A DNA stretch of 8,859 bases. Source: Sphingomonadaceae bacterium. GTDB taxonomy: Bacteria; Pseudomonadota; Alphaproteobacteria; Sphingomonadales; Sphingomonadaceae. Position numbers and translations under genes: made by a program. The notes under the pieces are model-generated. The model did not search any database and was not told the DNA's origin. It saw only the letters and a program-made list of their open reading frames with translations. The stretch is taken from the NCBI GenBank assembly GCA_016742125.1, contig JACVCM010000109.1, positions 1-8,859 on the forward strand, written 5' to 3'. Shown piece by piece: positions 1 through 6,095 of this stretch; positions within the stretch are counted from its first letter, which is position 1, and every line of letters starts with the position of its first letter.

Positions 1-1409
1 TCCGTGTAGTCCACGTATGGCTTGCGCACCACGACATTGCGATAGTGAACGTGGTTGATACAGTCTCGCTCGCCTAGGTAACGGCAAACCGCCACCGGGT
101 CTTCGCCCATCTCTCGGCTGACGCCGCAATCGAAAGTCATGCCGTTGTAGGGGCTCTTGACGAGACTCAAATATTGTTTCCAGTGCTCGAAGGTCGCCAT
201 GATTTGCTCGGAGCCCCGGCTTAAAGGCACTGGAGGATCATTCGGGTGCAGCGCCAAACGTACATTTGCTTTTTCCGCTTCGGGAATAACCGCTTTCAAG
301 AAACCTTCCGCCCGCTTCATTTGTTCCGCCCTGGTGTGTGTGCCCACGCCGTCCCGGGGCGGCAGATTCTTGGAGATCTCATAGTCGTAAGCCGTATATC
401 CAGCCCCGCCTCGCCCGATCTCCTCCTTATAGCCTTCGATCAGCCTGTTGGCGTAGAAGTTGTATTCGATCACTGGCAACCCCACCTTGCCCGCCAATGC
501 TTCTGCCAATCTTGCGGGTAGCAGCCGGTCGAGCGTCGAGCGTAGCGTTGCCTTGGGTCGTGCACGTTTTTCGGACAACAGCAGTTCGTCAGCCGTTTCG
601 TCGGGCAGAAAATCGATCTCTATGCTGTCGCCTGGGCGCCAATAGCTGCTGATCTGTAAAATAGCAGGGCCGCTGAGTCCCCGATGCGTGAACAAGGCGG
701 CTTCGCGAAATGCAGTCTTGTTGTGCCTTGCAACAACCTCTGCCGATACGCCTGACAGCTCGCGAAACAGAACATCGGCCCCGCCCAATGTGAGCGGCAC
801 CAACGCCGGTCGCGGCTCTACGATCTTGAGGCCGAACTGTCTGGCCAGATCGTAGGCAAAGGCGGTTGCCCCCATTTTCGGGATGCTTGGCCCACCGGTG
901 GCGATGACCAGCGAAGTAGCGCTGGCATTCACCCGATTATAGCTCACACGGTAAACGCCGCCACTATGAGAGACATCAGCCACTGGCGCGTTGAAGGCGA
1001 AATCGACCCTGCCGCCCGACGACACCGAACGGTCGCATTCGTCCATCAGCATTTCGACAATCTGTCGCGCGCTGCCATTGCAGAATAGCTGGCCTAGCGT
1101 CTTTTCGTGAAACGCAATGCGGTGTTGCTCCACCAGCTCGATAAAATCCTGCGGCGTATATCGTCCGAGCGCGGACTTTGCGAAATGCGGGTTGATGGAC
1201 AGATAACGTTCCTGCGCACGTGTTGTCGTCGCATTCACATTGGTGAAGTTGCACCGCCCGCCGCCCGAAATCAGGATTTTCTTTCCCGGTCCGCTGGCAT
1301 GGTCGATCACCAACACCCGCCGTCCCCGTTGGCCCGCAGTGAGCGCGCACATCAACCCCGCGCCGCCGGCGCCAAGAATGATTGCGTCATATATGTTCGA
1401 CTTGACCAC
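1..1409 (-). CDS. Chimeric ORF: BaiN/HI0933-type flavoprotein N-terminus joined to UxuA-like mannonate dehydratase C-terminus (partial)
   Basis: A single minus-strand frame is open from a GTG at 1409 to the window edge (469 codons, no stop). GTG 1409 is chosen because AGGGG lies six bases upstream and the FAD fold starts at once. Residues 1-305 look like the BaiN/HI0933 (YhiN) FAD-dependent oxidoreductase family: a dinucleotide-binding GAGGAG loop near residue 13, the family signature GKKILISGGGRCNFTN at 42-57, and a PSIPKMGATAFAYDLA segment. The family is usually ~390-420 residues, so its C-terminal FAD-closing part (GGYNFQWAW-type motif) is missing. From about residue 306 (near 480-495) the sequence changes to a mannonate dehydratase/sugar-isomerase TIM barrel: VIEYNFYA, LALHPNDPP, FDCG (Cys428) and NHVHYRN (452-458), positions expected to bind metal or substrate. 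UxuA converts D-mannonate to 2-keto-3-deoxygluconate. Both family calls are confident. Whether one gene really encodes both is doubtful; see findings. Confidence 0.75.
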   Translation of the reverse strand, partial: MVKSNIYDAIILGAGGAGLMCALTAGQRGRRVLVIDHASGPGKKILISGGGRCNFTNVNATTTRAQERYLSINPHFAKSALGRYTPQDFIELVEQHRIAFHEKTLGQLFCNGSARQIVEMLMDECDRSVSSGGRVDFAFNAPVADVSHSGGVYRVSYNRVNASATSLVIATGGPSIPKMGATAFAYDLARQFGLKIVEPRPALVPLTLGGADVLFRELSGVSAEVVARHNKTAFREAALFTHRGLSGPAILQISSYWRPGDSIEIDFLPDETADELLLSEKRARPKATLRSTLDRLLPARLAEALAGKVGLPVIEYNFYANRLIEGYKEEIGRGGAGYTAYDYEISKNLPPRDGVGTHTRAEQMKRAEGFLKAVIPEAEKANVRLALHPNDPPVPLSRGSEQIMATFEHWKQYLSLVKSPYNGMTFDCGVSREMGEDPVAVCRYLGERDCINHVHYRNVVVRKPYVDYT

Positions 1410-1474
1410 TGCCGACCCCTGCACTGCCCGCACTATATTGCCAAGCGCTTTGCTTTGCGGCAAAGGCCGCCGCC

Positions 1475-1765
1475 ATGACCGACGATACCAAATCAAATGG
1501 GCCGGACACCCCGCCCGACCACCTTTCGATCAACCCGATGAGCCCGCATTTCGACGGCGACCTGCTGTCGCGTGGCGTCGGCATCCGCTTCAAGGGCGAA
1601 AAGCGCACGACGGTCGAGGAATATTGCATCTCGGAAGGCTGGATCAAGGTTCAGGCCGGTAAGGCGCGCGACCGCAAGGGCAATCCGCTGCTGATCAAAT
1701 TGAGCGGCCCGGTCGAGGCCTGGTTCGAAGACCTGGGTGACGACGCCCCGGTGGCGAAGGTTTAA
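1475..1765 (+). CDS. DUF3297 family protein
   Basis: This 96-residue soluble protein matches my memory of DUF3297 across its length: PPDHLSINPMSPHFD near residues 13-27, LLSRGVGIRFKGEKRTTVEEYC at 31-52, then a Lys-rich stretch with DRKGNPLLIKL. It has no signal peptide or membrane segment. Function is unknown; family members are small, conserved proteobacterial proteins. The ATG at 1475 has AAAGG eight bases upstream, and the conserved part starts shortly after it. A small CTTTG/CAAAG stem (1453-1465) runs into that ribosome binding site. The gene is divergent from the flavoprotein, 65 bp away, and convergent with the lipoprotein hydrolase; the convergent gap carries composite repeat 1. Confidence 0.85.
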   Translation: MTDDTKSNGPDTPPDHLSINPMSPHFDGDLLSRGVGIRFKGEKRTTVEEYCISEGWIKVQAGKARDRKGNPLLIKLSGPVEAWFEDLGDDAPVAKV

Positions 1766-1788
1766 GTTTCATCAGACAAACACCGTTC

Positions 1789-1872
1789 GTCGCCCCTGGT
1801 TGGGCTGGGGCCCATCGCGTCCGTCAGCTTAGACCGATAGGCGAGATAGGCACCGGCCTTCGCTAGTGCGAC
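1789..1872. repeat. 84-bp composite inverted-repeat element, copy 1 (REP/BIME-like, partly degraded)
   Basis: Two half-elements face each other. The left half (1789-1819) begins GTCGC and ends CCATCGCG. The right half (1845-1872) reads inward from the other side and agrees at 26 of 28 bases with the reverse complement of 3441-3468. By hand, this element aligns end to end without gaps to 3441-3524 (about 61 of 84 bases, best in the outer halves). The left half keeps a GCCCC/GGGGC stem although its loop has drifted; the right-half stem has mismatches. It fills most of the 126-bp convergent gap between the DUF3297 gene and the lipoprotein hydrolase, so it may act as a two-way transcription end. 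The degraded hairpins suggest an older insertion than copy 2. Confidence 0.75.
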
Positions 1873-1891
1873 GAACAATTTCAGGTGCACT

Positions 1892-3019
1892 CTACCCCTT
1901 CGGAAAAATCGAGATCAGTTTCGCCAGCTGATCGTTGACTGGGTCGAGCTTGTCGTCCGGCGTCTTGCCCAGACGCACGATGGTCAACCGATGCTGCGGT
2001 GAAACCACCACAAACTGCCCCAGATGACCCAGCGCCGCAAAAACGTCGGACGGCGCCTTGCCCGGAAACAGCACCTGGTCGCGCCCGTCGTTGCGCGGAC
2101 GATTGAGCCAGATATGTGCACCATAACTGTTGTCGTTCTTGCTGGGCGTCTTCATGAAACGGGTCCAACTCGTCGGCAGCAGCTGTGCTGCGCGGACCGA
2201 GCCGTTGTTGCGCAGGAACTCGCCGAACTTTGCCCAGTCGCGCGCGGTGGCGTGAATGATGCTGCCGCCAAGCATCGTCCCATTACGGTCGAACTCCGGA
2301 AAAGCGCTGGTCATGCCAAGCGGTTCGAACAGGCGACCGCGTGCATATTCGAGCATCGCATCGCGCCGAACTACCGGGTCTTTGCTGTCGGTCAGCGAGC
2401 GCGTCATGATGTCGGCCAAAATGTTGCTGGTCGCGCTGCTATACTCGAATTTCCTGCCCGGTTCGGCTTCCAACGGCCGCGCCTCGGCATAGCGGGCGAC
2501 ATTTTCCCGGCCGTCGAGAAACAGCATGCGCGGCGTATCGGCATCGAATATTTCGACATCGCCTTCGGCCATTTCGGTATGGTCGAGTCCGGCCGACATA
2601 TGCAGCAAATGACGGATGGTAATGTCGCTTCGCCCATCCCTCGGGGTTTGCCATTCGGCCACCGGCGCCGGTTCGTCGAGCGCCAGACGTCCATCCGCCA
2701 CCATTAAGCCCACGAGCGTTGCCGTGACGCTCTTTGCCATCGACCAGCTGATGAGGCGGGTGTCAGGCCCATATCCCGGCGCATAACGCTCTGCGATCAC
2801 CCTCCCCCCCTGCATGATGACGAGCGCGCGTGTTTCGGCCAACGCGGGATCTTCGAAAAAGGGCGCCATCGCACTGGCGAGGCGCTCCTTGCCGACCACC
2901 GCATCGTCGGCAATCGTGCTGATGCCTTCTGCCTTGGGGGGCGGCGCAGGCTCTTCGGCACAAGAAGCGAGCAAAAGGGAAAAAGCGGTTGCGGCGAGCG
3001 CGAATTTGTTCCTAGGCAT
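1892..3019 (-). CDS. Lipoprotein serine hydrolase, beta-lactamase/esterase superfamily (class C-like)
   Basis: The protein has 375 residues from the ATG at 3019. An in-frame ATG lies further upstream (3178), but the lipoprotein signal begins at 3019: MPRNKF, a hydrophobic run, and lipobox LASC with lipidated Cys20. A Pro-rich linker follows (24-28). The catalytic domain has SMAK at 93-96 (nucleophile Ser93, Lys96), the second active-site block FEYSSATSN with Tyr193, and a GHLG motif at 331-334 in place of KTG. This is the pattern of the DUF/COG1680 beta-lactamase-related group, which includes esterases, peptidases and NylB-like amide hydrolases; true beta-lactam hydrolysis is not shown. It is likely anchored in the outer or inner membrane facing the periplasm. 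It is divergent from the four-Cys membrane protein across 31 bp, so each promoter must overlap the neighbouring coding sequence. No strong ribosome binding site is seen. The exact substrate is unknown. Confidence 0.85.
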   Translation of the reverse strand: MPRNKFALAATAFSLLLASCAEEPAPPPKAEGISTIADDAVVGKERLASAMAPFFEDPALAETRALVIMQGGRVIAERYAPGYGPDTRLISWSMAKSVTATLVGLMVADGRLALDEPAPVAEWQTPRDGRSDITIRHLLHMSAGLDHTEMAEGDVEIFDADTPRMLFLDGRENVARYAEARPLEAEPGRKFEYSSATSNILADIMTRSLTDSKDPVVRRDAMLEYARGRLFEPLGMTSAFPEFDRNGTMLGGSIIHATARDWAKFGEFLRNNGSVRAAQLLPTSWTRFMKTPSKNDNSYGAHIWLNRPRNDGRDQVLFPGKAPSDVFAALGHLGQFVVVSPQHRLTIVRLGKTPDDKLDPVNDQLAKLISIFPKG

Positions 3020-3050
3020 GACGCGCACCGATGCACCAGATGGAGGACCA

Positions 3051-3425
3051 ATGGCAACCGCAACTTCGAAGCAGCCTGCAAAAGCGCCTGCCGGCTTTGG
3101 GCAAAAGGTGAAGCTGGCGGTGCTTGCGATAATGGCGATCGCGGCGCTGTGGCTTGCCTGGAACTGGACCAGCATCAAGGGCCAGGCCCGTGTCGGCGCG
3201 GCCTATGGCGCGCATATCACCTGCTCATGTCGCTATATCGAAGGTCGCGATATGGAAGCTTGCGAAACCGACAAGGAAGCAGGGATGGAGATGGTGAGGC
3301 TATCCGACGATCCCGAAAACAAGCGCGTCACCGCGTCGGTCCTGTTCCTTGCCGAAGCCGTTGCCGAACGGCGCGGGGCATTCGGATGCGTGCAGTTGAA
3401 CGAAGCGGAGATTGAGGATTTATAA
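3051..3425 (+). CDS. Small membrane-anchored protein with four cysteines, unknown function
   Basis: The protein has 124 residues. ATG 3051 is chosen over the in-frame ATG at 3018 because GGAGG (3042-3046) sits four bases before it, and because 3018 would overlap the start codon of the divergent hydrolase. The N-terminus is short and Lys-containing (1-21), followed by one membrane segment (about 21-39, LAVLAIMAIAALWLAWNW). The remaining ~85 residues probably face the periplasm. They contain Cys58, Cys60, Cys71 and Cys113, in ITCSCRYIEGRDMEAC and FGCVQL, which could form two disulfides or a metal site. I do not recognise a named domain. Its tight divergence from the lipoprotein serine hydrolase hints that they work together, but this is inference. 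Confidence 0.75.
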   Translation: MATATSKQPAKAPAGFGQKVKLAVLAIMAIAALWLAWNWTSIKGQARVGAAYGAHITCSCRYIEGRDMEACETDKEAGMEMVRLSDDPENKRVTASVLFLAEAVAERRGAFGCVQLNEAEIEDL

Positions 3426-3440
3426 AAGCTAAATCCGACC

Positions 3441-3524
3441 GTCGCACCAGCGAAGGCTGGTGCCTATCGCGTATCTCTGTCAAGAACGAAAGGCGAGACA
3501 GGCTCCAGCCTTCGCTGGAGCGAA
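3441..3524. repeat. 84-bp composite inverted-repeat element, copy 2 (REP/BIME-like, intact hairpins)
   Basis: Two near-perfect hairpins stand head to head. Hairpin A (3444-3463) has an 8-bp stem GCACCAGC/GCTGGTGC with a GAAG loop. Hairpin B (3502-3521) has an 8-bp stem GCTCCAGC/GCTGGAGC with a CTTC loop. The 14-base core CCAGCGAAGGCTGG of A is the exact reverse complement of the core of B, so the whole element can also fold into one large stem. Flanks are shared with copy 1 (GTCGC at the left end, CTATCGCG after hairpin A, GGCGAGA before the right half). It lies between the convergent ends of the four-Cys gene (3425) and mnmA (3532), where it could serve as a two-way terminator, though neither hairpin has a clear T-tract. 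Confidence 0.85.
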
Positions 3525-3531
3525 GGGTTGT

Positions 3532-4656
3532 TTAAGCTGCCAGTTCGACCGACGCCGCCACCGTCTCTTCGATCCAGCCGCCGCCCAGCACGCGGTCGCC
3601 ATCATACAGCACTGCGGCCTGACCGGGGGACACGCCATATTCGCTTGTTTCGAAGCGGAGCCATTCGCCGTCAATGACGGCCGGGACAGGCTTGGCCATC
3701 GACCGGACTTTGGCGGCGATTGCCTTGCCCTGCACATCGGCGAGCCAGTTTGCCTCGATCACCCTCGCCGCATCGACCGCAAGCGCCTCGCGCGGGCCGA
3801 CGATGACTTGCTGCGTGGCGGGATCCAGCCGGACCACATAGAGCGGCACTGGCTGCCCGCCGACTTCAAGGCCTTTGCGCTGGCCCACGGTATAATGGAT
3901 CATGCCCTTGTGCTGTCCCAGCACCCGGCCATCCAGATGGACAATGTCTCCGCCAGTATCGGCGTCCGGCCGAACCTTGCGCACGACACTGGCATAATCG
4001 CCATCAGGGACGAAGCAGATGTCCTGGCTGTCCGGTTTCATCGCCACAACCAGCCCCATTTCCTGTGCAATCGCGCGCACCTGCGTCTTCGGCATGCCGC
4101 CCAAGGGGAAACGCAGAAAGTCGAGCTGCTCCTGTGTGGTGGCAAAAAGGAAATAGCTCTGGTCGCGCGCGGGGTCCGCCGCACGGTGTAACTCGGCGCC
4201 CCTTTCGCCTTCCACACGGCGTACATAATGGCCGGTTGCGAGACAGTCCGCGCCCAGCTCTTTGGCCAGCCGGAAGAGGTCGGTAAACTTCACCCCCATA
4301 TTGCACCGCACGCAGGGGATAGGCGTGCGTCCTGCCATATATTCGTCAGCAAAATGATCTATCACCGATTCACGAAAGCGGCTTTCATGGTCGAACACAT
4401 AATGCGCGATGCCAAGCTTGTCGGCGACTGCGCGCGCGTCGCGAATGTCCTGTCCGGCGCAGCAGGCCCCGGCCCGCTTGACCGCGCTGCCATGATCGTA
4501 AAGTTGCAGGGTCACACCGATTGTTTCCGCGCCCGAGCGCGCCGCGAGCGCAGCAACCACCGACGAATCGACCCCGCCGGACATCGCAACGACAATGCGT
4601 TTGCCGGCAAGATCGGCGCCCAGTTGAAAATCGGCATGATAAATATCGTCAATCAT
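3532..4656 (-). CDS. mnmA: tRNA-specific 2-thiouridylase MnmA
   Basis: The 374 residues fit the family's usual ~360-380. MnmA is a cytosolic ATP-dependent enzyme that adds sulfur to U34 of tRNA-Lys, tRNA-Glu and tRNA-Gln (the s2 part of mnm5s2U), taking persulfide sulfur from the cysteine desulfurase relay. Visible motifs: the PP-loop SGGVDSS at 26-32, the first catalytic Cys in PCVRCN (Cys118, the one before Asn; Cys115 is adjacent), ATGHY at 140-144, DQSYFL at 165-170, and the second catalytic Cys in DICF (Cys214). The C-terminal beta-barrel follows, with HYTVGQRKGL. ATG 4656 has AAGGG about nine bases upstream and sits in the loop of a perfect 6-bp stem. The gene is alone on its strand, convergent with the four-Cys gene and divergent from the ORF at 4823. 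Confidence 0.96.
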   Translation of the reverse strand: MIDDIYHADFQLGADLAGKRIVVAMSGGVDSSVVAALAARSGAETIGVTLQLYDHGSAVKRAGACCAGQDIRDARAVADKLGIAHYVFDHESRFRESVIDHFADEYMAGRTPIPCVRCNMGVKFTDLFRLAKELGADCLATGHYVRRVEGERGAELHRAADPARDQSYFLFATTQEQLDFLRFPLGGMPKTQVRAIAQEMGLVVAMKPDSQDICFVPDGDYASVVRKVRPDADTGGDIVHLDGRVLGQHKGMIHYTVGQRKGLEVGGQPVPLYVVRLDPATQQVIVGPREALAVDAARVIEANWLADVQGKAIAAKVRSMAKPVPAVIDGEWLRFETSEYGVSPGQAAVLYDGDRVLGGGWIEETVAASVELAA

Positions 4657-4662
4657 TTGACG
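4647..4662 (-). promoter_or_regulatory. Perfect inverted repeat enclosing the mnmA start codon
   Basis: On the mRNA strand the sequence is CGTCAA-ATGA-TTGACG: a 6-bp stem with the AUG start codon in a four-base loop. The repeat is certain; a role in translation control is only inference, since a stem of this size can arise by chance. Confidence 0.4.
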
Positions 4663-4751
4663 CGGCCCTTACCGCCACTATGGGCAAAATACCAGTTTTC
4701 CGTGGTCCCTTCTCGAAATGGAACAGCCACGCCGGGCAAATCATAATGGCT

Positions 4752-4778
4752 GTTAACCTCGGCTAACATCGACTGAAC
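4752..4778 (+). promoter_or_regulatory. Possible CtrA-like or other regulator site (phased GTTAAC/GCTAAC repeats)
   Basis: GTTAAC (4752), GCTAAC (4762) and a weaker CTGAAC (4773) lie ten to eleven bases apart, on one face of the helix, in the 166-bp gap between mnmA and the ORF at 4823. CtrA sites are TTAA-N7-TTAA in Alphaproteobacteria; here the spacing is N6 and the second half has one mismatch. Proximity to sciP, which encodes a CtrA partner, makes it worth recording, but the match is poor. I see no convincing sigma70 boxes in this gap. Confidence 0.25.
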
Positions 4779-4822
4779 GCGGCTTTTACCGGGCGTTAGA
4801 CATGTCACGCTAGACGGGTGTC

Positions 4823-5194
4823 ATGGAAATGACATTTCCCCATCAAGCCCTGCGTCAGGATTCGGTCAGTCATCGATTCGACCATAAGGCGATTATTGCG
4901 GTTGCCATGAAACGGCAGGCAAATAGCCGTACCGTGCGTGCCTTGCGCCGGGCCGAATTCGGGGTGCCCGCCAACCGCGACCAAATGGGACAGCGTATCC
5001 ACTATTTCGGTTGCGGAAATGGCTCCGAAGCCAAGGTTTCCGGGGCTTTCTGGAGCGATGGATCGGCGGAACCAACCTGTGAACGGACCGTTTACCAAGC
5101 CGCTTTAGTGAATGTCAAAGACGATAGGGTAGACCGTCGGGCAACTGGGGAACAGTTAAACCATGCGGGGCATGGAGCATCGAGGAAGTTATGA
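4823..5194 (+). CDS. Hypothetical small protein overlapping the sciP start
   Basis: This open frame of 123 residues starts at ATG 4823 (weak ACGGG ribosome binding site; another ATG two codons later). I do not recognise a family. The protein is basic and soluble. Its middle looks protein-like (KRQANSRTVRALRRAEFG, about 36-52, and GQRIHYFGCGNGSEAKVSGAFW, about 61-82), while the last ~30 residues look less conserved in character. Its TGA (5192-5194) overlaps the sciP ATG as ATGA, an arrangement typical of translational coupling. Against it, a minus-strand frame (5098-4805) covers the same stretch, and I see no strong promoter. I favour the plus strand because of the overlap and the coherent middle. 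Confidence 0.45.
   Translation: MEMTFPHQALRQDSVSHRFDHKAIIAVAMKRQANSRTVRALRRAEFGVPANRDQMGQRIHYFGCGNGSEAKVSGAFWSDGSAEPTCERTVYQAALVNVKDDRVDRRATGEQLNHAGHGASRKL
5161..5175 (+). promoter_or_regulatory. Perfect hairpin just upstream of the sciP ribosome binding site
   Basis: CCATGC-GGG-GCATGG forms a perfect 6-bp stem with a three-base loop, ending seven bases before the AGGA that precedes the sciP ATG. It is preceded by a TTAA half site (5156-5159). It could be an operator or a translation-modulating leader stem. If the ORF at 4823 is real, it also lies inside that ORF's coding sequence. Confidence 0.4.
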
Positions 5195-5490
5195 TTGAGA
5201 ACCAGAAAATCCGTCCGGCACAGGTAATCGGCCCGTTGGGCGAGCCGTTGACCCTGTCCACCCTGCCGCCACCCGGGACGACCCGCTGGGTTGTCCGTCG
5301 CAAGGCAGAGGTCGTCGCCGCTGTGAATGGCGGGCTGTTGTCGATCAACGACGCATGCGAACGTTACGGCCTGACGCTTGAGGAATTTGCCTCATGGCAG
5401 CGTGCGGTCGACCGGTCGGGCATGCCCGGTCTGCGCGTCACGCGCATCCAGCACTATCGCGACCTTTACGAGCGCCAGCAAAAATACTGA
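5191..5490 (+). CDS. sciP: SciP-type CtrA inhibitory protein (DUF1153)
   Basis: The 99-residue protein carries the DUF1153 pattern throughout: VIGPLGEPLTLSTLPPP at 12-28, the hallmark TRWVVRRKAEVVAAVNGGLLS around 30-51, and a helix-turn-helix-like ACERYGLTLEEFASWQRAVDR (about 56-76). In Caulobacter, SciP is a small CtrA-inhibiting protein that restrains CtrA-dependent transcription in early cell-cycle stages; sphingomonads carry homologues. Usual family length is ~90-100 residues, so this copy is complete. ATG 5191 follows AGGA at 5183-5186 with four bases between. It overlaps the upstream ORF by ATGA and is closed by a strong terminator at 5517-5544. The family call is firm; the exact role in this organism is inferred from Caulobacter. 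Confidence 0.93.
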   Translation: MIENQKIRPAQVIGPLGEPLTLSTLPPPGTTRWVVRRKAEVVAAVNGGLLSINDACERYGLTLEEFASWQRAVDRSGMPGLRVTRIQHYRDLYERQQKY

Positions 5491-5516
5491 GCATCTGCAC
5501 ATTGCGACCCTGAAAG

Positions 5517-5544
5517 ACCCCCGTAAGCAATTGCGGGGGTTTTT
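5517..5544 (+). terminator. Rho-independent terminator after sciP
   Basis: ACCCCCG (5517-5523) pairs with CGGGGGT (5534-5540) around a ten-base loop, followed by TTTTT (5540-5544). It begins 27 bases after the sciP stop and separates sciP from the next transcription unit. Confidence 0.92.
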
Positions 5545-5585
5545 CGTTGCCTGCGGAACATATAAGTTCTTGTTGAATTTCCACT

Positions 5586-5613
5586 TTGGACTTTGATGTA
5601 TTGCCGCTATAAT
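5586..5613 (+). promoter_or_regulatory. Sigma70-like promoter of the GlsB/YeaQ-type gene
   Basis: TTGGAC (5586-5591) is separated by 16 bases from a perfect TATAAT (5608-5613), 46 bases before the ATG at 5660. It sits between the sciP terminator and the gene, as expected for an independent unit. No EcfG-type stress promoter (GGAAC-N16/17-CGTT) was found here. Confidence 0.7.
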
Positions 5614-5659
5614 ACACCATCGTTCCGACCGAAACCGGACGTTAAAGAGGAGGACAAAC

Positions 5660-5923
5660 ATGGGTTGGATTATTGCAATCATCGTAGGCGGAATCGCCGG
5701 GTGGCTGGCGAGCAAGGTCATGAATCGCGACGCATCCATGGGCATTTTCTGGAATGTCGTTGCAGGCTGCGTGGGCTCTGTCGTCGGCAATCTGATCGCG
5801 AACCAGTTCGGCGTAGTCGGCAGCGTGCAGGAATTTTCCCTGACCGGCCTGATCGTCGCCTTTGTAGGCGCCGTTATCGTACTCGGCATCATGAACCTGA
5901 TACAGCGCGGCCGCGTCCGCTAA
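5660..5923 (+). CDS. GlsB/YeaQ/YmgE family (transglycosylase-associated) stress membrane protein
   Basis: The 87-residue inner-membrane protein has three Gly-rich hydrophobic segments (about 3-20, 28-47 and 59-81), with MGWIIAIIVGGIAGWLASKVM at the start and GIFWNVVAGCVGSVVGN in the middle. This is the standard layout of the GlsB/YeaQ/YmgE family, annotated as transglycosylase-associated or general stress proteins; the molecular function is not known. The start is certain: a strong GAGGAGG lies eight bases before the ATG. It is a single-gene unit, with its own promoter (5586-5613) and terminator (5943-5975). Confidence 0.93.
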   Translation: MGWIIAIIVGGIAGWLASKVMNRDASMGIFWNVVAGCVGSVVGNLIANQFGVVGSVQEFSLTGLIVAFVGAVIVLGIMNLIQRGRVR

Positions 5924-5942
5924 TCCGGTTCGGATATTTTCG

Positions 5943-5975
5943 AAGGCCGTGCGGCGTCCCCGTGCGGCCTTTTTT
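5943..5975 (+). terminator. Rho-independent terminator after the GlsB/YeaQ-type gene
   Basis: AAGGCCG (5943-5949) pairs with CGGCCTT (5965-5971), with a further inner CGG/CCG pairing, and runs into TTTTTT (5970-5975). It ends the GlsB unit before the 215-base leader of the efflux operon. That leader holds only a candidate promoter and a weak TTTGT/ACAAA dyad (5998-6010). Confidence 0.88.
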
Positions 5976-6095
5976 GTGCCTGGGGACGGCATGTCGTTTG
6001 TCGAACAAATATGTCGCCCGTCTGTATTGTTGTCACCATGGCTTTGCTGTATCGTAAACGAGGCAATCGCCATTATCTCGGGCATATTCTGCGTC

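Noticed and set aside
2814..3050. Longer start for the four-Cys protein (203 residues)
   Set aside because: The extension overlaps the start of the lipoprotein hydrolase; GGAGG directly before ATG 3051 and the membrane segment position favour the short form.
3020..3178. Upstream ATG (428 residues) for the serine hydrolase
   Set aside because: The lipoprotein signal with LASC lipobox begins at ATG 3019; the extension runs antisense through the neighbour's membrane segment.
3460..4191. Plus-strand open frame of 243 codons over the mnmA 3' part and the repeat
   Set aside because: Antisense shadow of a firmly identified mnmA; it starts inside composite repeat 2 and has no ribosome binding site or family motif.
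4805..5098. Minus-strand open frame of 97 codons upstream of sciP
   Set aside because: It competes with the plus-strand ORF at 4823, has no recognised motif, and lacks the gene overlap that supports the plus strand; not fully excluded.
5556..5626. EcfG-type general stress promoter (GGAAC...CGTT) before the GlsB/YeaQ gene
   Set aside because: GGAAC (5556-5560) and CGTT (5621-5624) are both present but about 60 bases apart; no CGTT lies at the needed 16-17 base spacing.
5998..6010. TTTGT-CGA-ACAAA dyad as a TetR/MarR-type operator for the efflux operon
   Set aside because: Only five-base arms, over 80 bases upstream of the candidate promoter, and no regulator gene nearby; chance is a sufficient explanation.
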